A DNA stretch of 64,000 nt, taken from the NCBI RefSeq assembly GCF_051106095.1, contig NC_135787.1, positions 156,744,001-156,808,000 on the forward strand, given 5' to 3'. Each line of letters opens with the position of its first letter. Position 1 is the first letter of the stretch. The DNA comes from Pogona vitticeps. Lineage: Eukaryota > Chordata > Lepidosauria > Squamata > Agamidae. The notes beneath the pieces were generated by a model. The model saw nothing but the letters and a program-made list of their open reading frames with translations. It ran no database searches and was not told the origin of the DNA. A program made the translations under genes and the position numbers. Below are positions 47,701 to 60,300 of this stretch, one piece after another.

Positions 47701-50266
47701 ATCTCCTTGTACCACAAAACGACATGGGCTTCGACAGGAGCGCTGACCATATCAGCTGGAAACTCCCCTAGAGCATTCAGGAATCCTTCAGGATCAACAA
47801 GTCTCCAGGGGGTGGATCGTTTTAATTTATACCCCACCCCTGCAGAGGATAGTAGTGGCAGAGAGTCTAAACTTTACCAGGAAAAGGTCTGACCATGACA
47901 ACGGGGTCAATGATAAACCCACCACATCCGGACCACTATCTCCCCCATCCCGTTGAGAATACTAGGTCCAGTGTATGGTCTTTCTCATGAGTCGGGCTGA
48001 TGACATGGTGAGACAGCCCCATGGTTGTCATGGCAGCCATGAAGTCCTGAGTCACCACTGTTAAGGTGGCCTTGGCATGAAGGTTGAGGTCCCTCAGTAC
48101 CAAAAGTCTGGGAGTCCTCACCACCAGGTCTGAGATCACCATCGTCAGCTCAGGCAGGGAGACTGCTGGTAAGCAGCAGGGTGGGCGGTGCACCAAGAGA
48201 ATCCCCAGGCTGTCTCTTGAGCCCAACACACAATAGAGGCCCTCTAGACCATTTCCCAAGGGGACAGGGAGTCTGGAAAAGTGGAAGGAATCCTTGTAGA
48301 CTATTGCCATGCCTCCTCCCCAACCCTCCAGGTGACTCTGGTGTTGGACCAAGTACCCAGGGGGACACAACTGAGATAGAGGAACTCCTCCTTCTCTCAC
48401 CCAGGTCTCAGTAATGCATGCCAGGTCGGCACCCTCATCCAAAATTAAATCATGGATGAGGGCGGTCTTGTTTTTTGCTGACCTGGCATTTACCAACAGT
48501 ACCATGTGGCCTTGGGGGTGGCTGATATGGTCACCTAGTACCGTTTGCTGGGAGTAGAGCTAGAAAGGATAGGTGTAAGGTATCTAACCGCCTTTCTCCT
48601 ACGCGAGCATGCTCGACTCCCAACGCCATATCTTCCCCTGCCATATATCCTCTCTATTGGTTGCCCCAGAGGCCCCAGATGTTATTCGGCTCTCTTGAAC
48701 ACAGGAATGCTGCTCTGGCAGGGCCGTGAAAGCAGCTCCGACTTAAAACCTCCTCTTCCCGAGCCAGGTGGCTGATGTTGGGAAGGGGGTGGGCAGCCAG
48801 GAGTAGCAGGGCCCAGTCCTGCAAAGCAGAGGGAGACTGAGCCAGGCTCCCTTGGAAAAAGCTGGCAGCCGGCAGCAGCCCAGCCACAGTCCCACTGTCT
48901 CTCACACAGTGGCCTTGAGAACTCCAGCTTATAGTAAACAAGGGAAGGTGCTGGTTTTTATTGGTATGTATCCCAGCTTGTCAGAGCAAAGACAAGCCAG
49001 TCCCAATTCTAGACATCATAATAATGAATTATGAACAGGAGGTCTATTATTTCTTTAGCAACTCCCATTTGCAGGGACTTATACTTACGCCAGATAATGA
49101 TCTGTCGCCAGCCTACAAAAGATAAAGATTAAAGTTACTTCTCACTCACACTAATACAACATTATTTTTAAATTAAAAACAAAACTATAAACTTACGATT
49201 TATATTTTATATTGCTTTTTTAATTTATGTAAACTCTGTATATTTTAAATTGCTTTTATCGTACATGTTGTGAGCCGCCCAGAGTATACGATGTCTACAC
49301 TAGATGGGCGGCATATAAATGCAATAAATAAATAAAAATAAATAAATAAATAGAAATTCCTGTTTCCTAATTTGGGCAATCATAAGGATAGTTAATGGTG
49401 TTTACTAAAACACAATCTGCCACATTAGCCCCATGAGCTAAATGAATTCAGAGTGATGTCCCGAGGAATCCTATGCTGTAAAATCAACTCCTACTTACCA
49501 GTAATGTTGGAGTAACAAAGGTGAGGCAGGGGTTTTCCATACCACCATAAGGAAACGAAGGTGGTAACACGAGCAAGTCATACTGACCCCATACATAAGG
49601 GCCTGCCAAATCTTCTGCAATTTTCAACATGGCTTCAGTCTGAAACAAAAAATTCACTGCTTTTAATGTTCAACCCTGGTATTAATTCTCATTATATTAA
49701 TATACAGGATCTCAAGAACACCGTGTTTTGTTTTCTTCTCCAAATTTTAAAGGTTCCTCTTTTTACAAAAAAATAAAAAAGTGCTATTAGCAATTCACTT
49801 TTAGAGATGCATCAGGCAAAGAAAGAATTTTCACTAACCTCCGCAAATTCATATGCTGCTTTGTCTACCAGTTCCTTTTCAGCCCATACCAAAGTTCTGG
49901 GGCCAATTTCTCTGAAGAACAAAATTCGGTTAGAATAACTACAAATCCCATCTTCCCGAATGATTTATCACTTACTTCAAATTGTAAAGCATCAAATTCA
50001 TAAAGATTAATATTTGGATTAACCAGGAGAGTGCTGCCATACACAAGGAAAAACAATACACAAAGCAACAGTTGATTTGTGAAGAATTATTTAAATTAAT
50101 TCTGCTTCTAAGGGAGGGAACAAATATATCTTGACCAGAGTTCTTACTCAATGCTTGCCATCTTTTAAGCAAGTTCTTCCTTTCAGTTTTAATCGCGGGT
50201 AACCATTATATCTTCATTCATTGTCATAATGGCTTACCCTCAAAGACTCTGAAGCCCAGAGGTCTA

Positions 50267-50314
<48 letters not shown>

Positions 50315-51290
50315 ATAATGCATTTGTGTAGTTGGAAAATCTTTTTCAAAACCTTGCAGGGTATGCATGTATCTATGTGTCTTTTTTGTACCATTACACA
50401 AAACTGCATAAGACAGCAGAAATAATTCCTTAATCATTTCTAAAAGAATGACCTAGTTCTAAACTATGACTAGCTACAGTACTCTTCTTGCAAATTATCC
50501 TACAACATTCTTTGAAAGAAATGTTTGTATATTTGGAATATTTGTTATTTCTTTCATCATGGTAGGCAATGCTGTGCTGAAGACCCAGACCGTGATCAGG
50601 TCTCCTGATGTTTTCTTCTCTTTTAACTCAAATGCATCCACCAGGTCAGATGTGTAGTCTGGGGGCAGGACTGGAAACTTAACTCTCCCTCCAATTTCCC
50701 TGATCAAAGTCATGCATATAGTCACGGTGGCATGCAATAATAAGGTGCCAGGGGCAGGAGAAGGGAGAGGATTCTTTATATACAAATGTTTCCTGCTTTG
50801 TAGGGGAAAAAGAACCTCAAGGAAGGCAAGTTTCATGAGGAATATGGTGTACGAATAACTCTCCTCTTCTTTTTCTTTCTTTCTTTTTTTGCCTTTGCTG
50901 CTGTGCAGATCAATTTAGCAGCTCTCAGCATCGATATCTCAGTTTTTTTTTTTAAAAAATCTGGAGACCAATCATAGATCTTCCAGATAGCTGTAAACTT
51001 GAACGAGCTATACATAGAAGTGGTTGATCATTCTCTTATCTTGGGGCAGCCTGTGCAGCTTGCCCATGGCTTCACACGTAGGCTTTTCTCCCTGGAGGCA
51101 CAATAGGGAATCATACTCCAAATCTCAGTCTGTGCAGTCAGATACTGTACCTAACTTACTGAACTATCCAATCAGCCAAGGGATCCAAAATCATGGGTGA
51201 AGTACAATGGGATGGAAGATAGAAGGCAAAAAGAGATTCTCTGATCTCTGATGGTTTTGAAAAAGATTTTCCAACTACACAAATGCATTA

Positions 51291-51357
<67 letters not shown>

Positions 51358-54300
51358 TGAACTACTCATTTTTCTGAGAATATATGCCTTGCAACTTTAC
51401 ATCTTTCTGTAACACAGACAGCTACGTTCTGTACTGCAGTGCATCTCTTTTTATAAGACTCCTATTAAGCTGCTTGTATTTTATTCAGCGAAAAACTGTC
51501 ATGGAAGTAGACTGAAGCTAACTTGTTTAAAGTACTAAGACTTTCAATCTAAGAACTGTTTATTGAGTTTACAACATGGCAATGTGCACTTAAGAAAAAG
51601 CAGAAGCATCTGGACTGCTCCATACATGGATGGAAGCAGAGGACAGTACATAATTGTGAAAGGCTAGACTTATTATTAGCATCTCGCTAAACCATAGTTT
51701 GCCATGGCAACTGCCTATAGCCATTGAGGCATACCAACCTGCTTTCCAAAGCACCAACAACTAGAGCGACCAAATAGCTTGGTATTGGAACCTAAATCAG
51801 AAAAAGAGAAAAAAATGGATTAATACACAAAAATAATAACAGACATACAGGTCATGTATTTCACATGTTCAAGCATGATTTCTCAAGCCAAGCTCATCCA
51901 ATGCTTTTAATGGAAATAAATATATATATATACCACAATGGGCTGAGGCAATCAATAAAGGGTCTATTTTATCTCTTGATCTATCAAATCTATCTGCAGA
52001 ACATACTATTCAAAAAGAAGGATTAGTTTCGGTTGAAGAAAAAATATAAATAGGTGGGGAAAATGTCAATAATTTAAGATACGCAGATAACTCGTATTAC
52101 TGACAAACTTGAGAAAACTGATGAAAATTGAAGAAGGAACTATAAAACCAGGTTAATAGCTGAGCATTGAGACAAAAATCATGACCATAGAATTACATAA
52201 CTTTCAAGGCTGACAATGAAGAAACTGAAATCGTTATGTCTCGATTCAATCATTAATCAAAATGAAGACTGCAGCCAACAAATCAGAAGAAGTCTGAAAT
52301 CTAAAAAGACAGATATGAAGGAATTAGAAATAAAAATCTAAGGATATTTTGGATGTGCTGCTGGAGATCAAATCAAAATCATCCATACTTGGTATTCCTG
52401 AATTTCATATAGCAACGTGAACACTGAGCAATGAAGAAAGCTGATAGGAAAATAATTTATTCACTTAAAATGTGGTGTTACAGGAGACCTTTATTAATAC
52501 TATAGATTGCCAGAAAGAAAAACAAGTGAGTTCTCAATAAAATCAAATCCGAATTCTCAGGAGAAACTGACTGAAGTATAATACTTCGGGCATGTCATGA
52601 CAAGACTCAAGAGAAAAGAATAATGCTAGGGAAGGAGGCATGAAGTAAGAAATGAAGACCAAACAACATAAGATAGATTGGTTCAATAAAGGAACCCATG
52701 GTCTTGATTTTGCAAGACTTCAGCAGAATTCTTGATGATATCTTTTGGAAGTTATTAATTTGTAGTCACCATAAAATGGGAGCAATCTGACATCATCTAA
52801 TAGCAACAACAAATTGAGTTGACAATGTGGAATCTTACATTTTGACTGAAACGATAAATCTTCCTAGAGCTTTCTTCTGGATCTGGCAAATCTCCATCTC
52901 TCTTAGCACTCATAAGAGCCACCAACTCATTTGGAACAGATATCTAAGCATAAACAAAAATATATTAATGTTTTGCATTTCATATATTAACTATTTTATA
53001 TCTTAATTGCAATTATATCTTATAACACCAATTCTGTATTATCTCTAATGTCAATCCACTCATTTTCTTAAATGATCATAGCTTTGTATTCTGTTGTAAT
53101 ATACCTATGAAAAGATATTGCAACAAACCAATGTATTTTTGGTCAGTTATCTTACCATGAATCACTCCATGATCTTTCACAATTAAATGACAATAAAATG
53201 GCAAACGAATTATGTAAGTTTAATGGTTGTTCTGGGTTTTTCGGGCTCTTTGGCCGTGTTCTGGAGGTTGTTCTTCCTGACGTTTCGCCAGTCTCTGTGG
53301 CCAGCATTTTCAGAGGACAGCAAGTTTACTTTAGAAGAAATATTCTAAATGAAACACTTAAAAGCAAAAAAATCTAAATACCAACAGTAAACACTGTATT
53401 ATGTTTCTCAGAATTAATGTACATTTTAGCAACACCTTCAAGACTTAGTGCACATAAGGAGGGGCCTAAAGGCATTCCAGTTTACATGTGCCCCATGTAA
53501 AGCAAAGAAGACATGACATAGTAAATGCTGGGGACTTCGGCCAAATATTTCAACTATATTAAGTAAAAAGCTTTACTATGTTCCGATTACTTCTGGCTGG
53601 CTGGCTTTCTGTAATACTGGTTAAGTGGTGAGAAGCACAATATCTGCTTGAATGGAAAGACACTTACGAGCTACTTGTTTCAACCCATTCTGCAGAGAGC
53701 AATAATTTTCTTGCAAGGAGCTAAGTATGATTAATCCGGAATTATAGTTTGAATTTCCCAGGTTTTCATCCAGAGAGTGTCAAGCCTCTATAGCATTTTT
53801 TCTGTGGTCAAGCTAGTTATGATGCTATTTGGCTCTTCAGCCCTTGCATTATTGAAAACAAAAAACAAACAAACAAAGATCAGGGTATGATATGGAAAAG
53901 GTTACAACCCTCTCTCAGCAAGCAGAGCATCAAAGTCCTATTTTGTGTGCATGTTCTCACTGCTCCAGGTTGTTTTGTTGGGAAAATATGTGATTGAAAT
54001 GTCAACTCATTTGGTTTTGTTTGCTTTTCCATGAAGCCGGGATTCTAGAGACCTCAAAAACTCTAGCTCCAACAATAGAATATCACCAAAATAACTAAGG
54101 GCTTCCAACATGGGTAACCTTTGCCATCATTTTGATGTAACTTTGGCCCCTGCAAGCCTCGTGGTGCAGTAATTAAACTGTAGTACTCAAAACTCTGCTC
54201 GTTACCTGGGCTCAGTTCTAGTTGATTCAGGTAGTTTGCTCAAGGGTGACTCAACCTTCTATCCTTCTGAAGTTGGCAAACTGAATATCAAGCTCACTGC

Positions 54301-57300
54301 ATAATTAAATTTTAAATCACCTAGAGAGGGCTTTAAGCACTATCAAGTGGTCTATAAGCAGCACAGATTGCTTTGCTTTTCCTAGTTCTGCAAGAATGGA
54401 TACATTTCAGTTTGTGTTATCTGAGGATGTGGATAGGATCTTTGGAAAGGTGAAAGCTACCACATGTGTCCTGAACCGTTGCCCTTCCTGGTTTAAAAAG
54501 CAGCCAGAGGGGGATTGGCAAAGTGAGTTAGTGGAGTGGTAAATGCTTCTTTGCATTAAGACAGGTTAGCAGAATGCCTAAAGGAGGGAGTAGTAAGACC
54601 TTTGTTATAATTATTTAACTTCAAAAATTTTAAATGTTTTCAAGTGTCTTTAAAAATGTTTTTGACCTTGGTTTTAATATTTATATATGTTTTTAATTGT
54701 TTTCCTAATATGATTTCTATGGTATTTTAAAACTGTTTATTATATAGTTTTAATTGTTGTGATCCACCTTGGGTTGCCTACAGGAAGAAAGGGTGCATAC
54801 AATTTTTTTTAATAAATTGCAATGCAGCAATTTGAAGAACATTTATTTTGATGGGATGCATCTGCTGACTTCAAACATGTAGCATGGAAATGCTCAGTCA
54901 GCTATATTAACAAAACCACAGCAGACGTTCCGCATTCTAGAAATCTTTGTAAGTGTAAACATTGTTTACTTGCAACCTCTTAGTTCCTCTTGGGGTTTTT
55001 TCCTTTTCGTTTTTGTAATGCATATAATTTTGGCATGGCTAGACTTGTTTTCCACATGCTCTTCTGCAGTTGCATTATAAGTATTAATATGTTTGAGATG
55101 AGGAAGAAGAAGGGCCTGTCTTGTAACTGGCAGTTGACTTGACATTCTTCTGTCTTTTCTAGAATAATTATGTTACATCCTCGTGGTGCAATGGTTAAAC
55201 CGCTGTCCTGCAGCCAAAACTGTGCTCACGACCTGGGGTTCAATCCCAGGTAGCCGGCTCAAGGTTGATTCAGCCTTCCATCCTTCCGAGGTCGGTAAAA
55301 TGAGTACCCAGCTCGCTGGGGGGGGGGCAATGTGTAGCCTGCATAATTAACTTGTCAACCGCCCAGAGAGTGCTTGAAGCACTATGGGTCAGTATATAAG
55401 CAACATGCTTTGCTTTGCTATAGTGTAGTGCTCCCCAACCTTTTCCAAACCATGGACCAGTTGGGGGGGGCAGGGCACCCCCTGTGCACAGATGGGCAGG
55501 GTGTGCATGCATGCATGTGCGGGCAGGCGGGGTGCAGAGACGCATGCATGGGTGGAGCACACACGGATGGGAGGGTGGGGCACGCGCATGCACGGGTAGG
55601 TGGGGCATGCGTGTGGGTGGACATGGGGGTGCAGGAGATCTGTCTCCATTGCCTGGGCCTGCCAAGGCCCTGGCCCGATGCCAGGCCGCGGGTTGGGGAC
55701 CACCGGGTATAGTGCACGAAAAAGAGAAGAACACAATACATTGGCATTTATGATTAACAGAACTGAATATTTTCAGCTGTTTGCTCTGTATGTTAGCACA
55801 AAATGTTCAATTTGCTGTCAGAGTTTGTAAGATGTCAGCACATATCTATACCTCTGAGGTACAGAACCTTTGGATTTTCCTACCTCTGCATAGTACGTTA
55901 GCTTCACGGAAGGTGTGTCCTGGCAAGGAAGAACAGCTCTGCAGTGCGTAGCCTTTAAAAAAAAAATTAGTACAGATTAGAAATGTTATTTTTGTAGGTA
56001 ACTGTTGCATTCAGTATAAAAGAAAAAGAGCTTCTCTATAATATGATCATATTTTGCAGTGTCCACCCTCAACAATTTAATTGAATACATCTAAACACAA
56101 CTCAGGCTTTTACTGCATTTTCACAGTTATTAAGTCACTTTCTAAGAGCATTCCTATTAAACTTCAAGTTTAGAAAGTAAATTCAAATTTAACAGGTGGA
56201 TGCCAAGTTGAGGGGTAAAACTGAAAAGACTGTATATGTGTTATTAATTGTCTGTATCTCACTGGCTTACAGACACAGCCTCTAAAAAGTTTTACAAGAC
56301 TTAGCATTTTGTAGGAAAATTCCTAAGTCTTGTGAGCAAGATAGCACACACCAGGGTTTTATACAGCAAAGAAACATACACACTTTCCATTAAAAAAATC
56401 AGCAGATGCCAGAGGATGCTATTAGGAAAATGTTCAGAAATATCAAAAGGTTCTCTAGAAAGTTCCTTTCCAAAGCAAAAAAATGCATTTATTTTCATTT
56501 TTATACCACCTCTTTCAATTAGGAGATGCAGGGCAGATAAAATCTTATGTATAGAACCTAATGATGCATTAGACAAAAATGTTTAACATAAAAATCAGTA
56601 GTGCCATCACTATTATTAGCAGTTTTACATCAGAAAATAATACCTATTACAAAAGTTATCACCTATACAGAGATAGAGAAATATACAGCTGAGGTAACAA
56701 CTTGTGTAAGAGCACACAAATATAAAATATAGAAAAAAATGATTTAAGTATCTAAGATTATCAATGGCAATATTACCCTACTACATATTGTCTCTTAAAA
56801 TGATCTGATAGTATAAGAGAGGTACATTCCAAGTATATTCCAGTCCAAAACATCAATTCATGCTTAATCTACATGTTCAGACAACTCTCTGTGGTAGAAT
56901 GTCTTATATCTGCTTAAGGAATCTATCTGTAGTATCTCGACAGGAAGAATCCAAGAGAGTTACTTTTATATGCAAATATGAGGACCTCAGAGTCAGATGG
57001 GCTTTTTCTTAGGGTTAATTTATCAGCAAAAAAACCATAAACAGAAATGGCAACAAATCAAGGCTTTTTTTCCTTATTCATATCAGAGTACTGCACAATT
57101 AAAATGTATGTATATATGAACTATAGGTAAAAATTAAAAACAAATTAAAATGTTAGAAATATCATATTTTGTGGTCATAAAAGGACCACTCATTTTTCTC
57201 ATCAGCAAGTTTGCAGTGCAGTGCTTCTCGAAGTGAAGGATTGGCTGACTGTGCCATTTATTTTTAGTATGATCACCTGACTAGAGTAGATTTAATGGTT

Positions 57301-60300
57301 CCATATTCTAAATGCTTAAAATCAAAAGTCTGATTAAGTTCCACTGATATGTATTGTATTCTTTGTTTCACTAATATTTCTGACCCATGGTAGAATTATA
57401 AACCTTTTTACTATTGCTCTTCGTACTGTTCATCCAAAAAGTCAAATGAACAATGTGACCATTTTATTTAGAGTAAAAAGACAGTAAGATGTGAAAACCA
57501 GTGGCCTTGTTAATTCATACAGTTCCTTCTAATATATGCAACATGCCATTTCTTGAGATGATATGAAAAAGGCAGGACTAGACACAGCCTCTCAGTTCCA
57601 ATTAATTGAAGTTGTTTGTGCCAACATAGTCTTACATAGCTATGCCAGCAAAACATAAATGGAGTAAATTTGGGACACAAATTGCCTCAAGTTAAGAAAT
57701 CACAGTAGACATTACCAGTTGCACACTGGGTTACACAACTCAGTATACAATAGATAACATTTGCAACAACTTCTTAACTGAGGCAATTTGCTTCCACATG
57801 TTACACCACCTGTGTTATACTGTGGTAACTATGTTAGAGGATTTTGGCCACTGTGCCTTAGACTATGAATATAAAAAATCATCACTGTTGGTGCATCTTT
57901 AAAGGCAAAGGACATTCAAAGTTTGGAGAATCTTTATTGCTTGCTTCCCAATAGTGCAGGATTCCCTGCCACACAGTTATATAGAGTGGCTGAAATCTTG
58001 TAAGATAACAGTGTAATTCTTGGGCATGAATTGCAGCAAGTTAATGAATCTCTGCAGACATTCTTTCTTGCACACCAAATTATAACGGATAATGTCTTGA
58101 CATTCAGGAAATGTGTAAAATCTGAGCTTTTTAAGGAGGCCTTCAGAAAGATCCTCCCCCATCATTTTCTCTCGCTGTCCCATGTGACTGTATTTGAATT
58201 AGTTTGCCATTGTTTTTGGAGGTTTCTTTCTTTTTTTCTGTTGTTTTTATGAATTCGGTGTTTTCTGTTGGTGAGTGGGAAATGGGTGGTTTATGTACTT
58301 ATTTGTTGTTATCCACCTAGAGTAGTGGCTCACCACTAGATGGGTGGGATATAAATGTAATAAATGTATAAATGCAAATAAAGATTTCCCAACTTATGGC
58401 AATGTGTGCAACTGCACAATAGGATTTCTACCAGCATGTTGTACATTCTTGCTTCAAGATTTCAGTTGACAGGAAATGTGGAATACTTGGAAAGGTATAC
58501 CCATACAACTTGCTATCCCCAGCAAAAAAGGACAGCTCAACACCATGCTCACCTGACACTGACTGAAGAGGAACGGATGCCTTTTTCCTGAGGTCTGCTC
58601 TGGAGTAAACCACTGCAGTGCTGAAGACCTTGGAGAAGTTTCAAAAGAGATCTCTACAATCACATCTTGCCCCCTGCAAATATTCAAATAGTTAGGGATA
58701 CACACACTTCTTAGTACATACGATAAAATGAAGTATTTCTGCCGCATGGTTTCAAAAAGTTAGAGTAACTGTCAGTGTGATTTTATAACTGCTGATTTGG
58801 TGATAGGTGCAACAGATTTATTACAAGTACTAACAGCCATGAAGATTAACCCTGTTATTTGAAGCCATATGGGATGGGGCATGCAACTTCCAATCAAACA
58901 ACTGCTGAAGGCTTTCTCAGCTGTGCAATAAATGACCCTAACCTCAGAGTACATAACTTCCTACATAAAAGTTTCTTCAAGACAAGGAACTATGCCTGCC
59001 TACTGACATAAGGAAGCCAGAACTATAAAAAAGGGTTCTGGGCTTACAGATCTCAAGTTTGTAAAGGGCTTGGAATACAAAGCACACAAAACACTTTTCG
59101 CTTGTGTGTTGGTTGCACAATTAAGAATGAGATTCTCTGCATTCAATTCATTCATAGCAAGCCAGGATTCTCCGGAATCCTAGTTTACCCTTTCATACAA
59201 ACACTTCCATTGTATCATTTCCTTTTAAGCGAATGTGATGAGTCTGTATGAGTCCACTCAACTTTAGGCTTCTCGAGAACTTTAGTGATTGAGAAACTGG
59301 GGGGAAAATTAAAGTCCTTATATTATTTCAGCCGGAATGGATAAACAAGGTTTATACTGTACCAATTAAGGCAGAAAAATGCTACTGTGGTTATCAAGAG
59401 TTTGAAGCATTTTCAAATATGAAGAGAAAGATAAATGAACAAACATACTTTCCCACTTGAAAAGGCAAAGTGATTTCGAGTGGTGCTCCTTTGAAAGGAT
59501 GACGTTCTCCAAGAACAAACTGGGCCTCCTGCTGGTTGACAAGCACTTTATGGACTGTTAAATCCTTTGTGTCCAAAACCTGTCAAGAAGGTTCATAGAT
59601 TCTTACTGATAAACATCAAAAGATCTTGCCAGTGTTTTACAACATCAAATGAAACAAACACAGGAATTTTTAAAAGTGGTCAATAGCAATATTCTTACAT
59701 TCTAGAGAGACAATTCAAAACAAAAAAACAAAGAGGTACAAACTGAACAAAAAAGGAATACAAAAAAGTGCAAGTTCTACTTTTAAACATAAACACATGT
59801 CAGACTTTTCCAAATTGCCAAACATTTACAAAAAATAACACAAACAAACAAGCCGCAGAGTGTGTGGTATCTTCATTGTTTCCCAACTCAATACACATGT
59901 CAATGCTATATACTTTTGTAACATTAGGCCAGGCATGAATATAGGATTACTATCTTCAAAGCTTCTTCTGCACAGTGAAAGTATTTAACTGCTACAAAGA
60001 TACACAATTTGAGCTACAATCTGACTAGTTTTCAACAACCAGAATAAATCAATTCATTTTAACTTCAAAAATGTTTTGCTAGTTCCAAGTCCACAGACTG
60101 TGCTTTCTCATACTAACAAAGAAAAAATCCTATAACTTAAATTTTATCTTATAGTGAAAGAAGCAGGCTCGTGATACTGTTTTTTTTTTTGGAGCCAAAT
60201 ACAACAGGCTCTTGTGGATACAAGTCTTGGAAGAAACACTTCTTAATCAGAGGTTTATTTACTTAACAGCAACAAGAAAAACATGGTGTATTTGTGCTAA

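Noticed and set aside
55270-55753. Several overlapping Cys/His/Pro-rich frames on both strands
   Set aside because: They fall across a SINE end and the GC-rich interior of a hAT-like element; codon content reflects the repeat, and no domain is recognisable.
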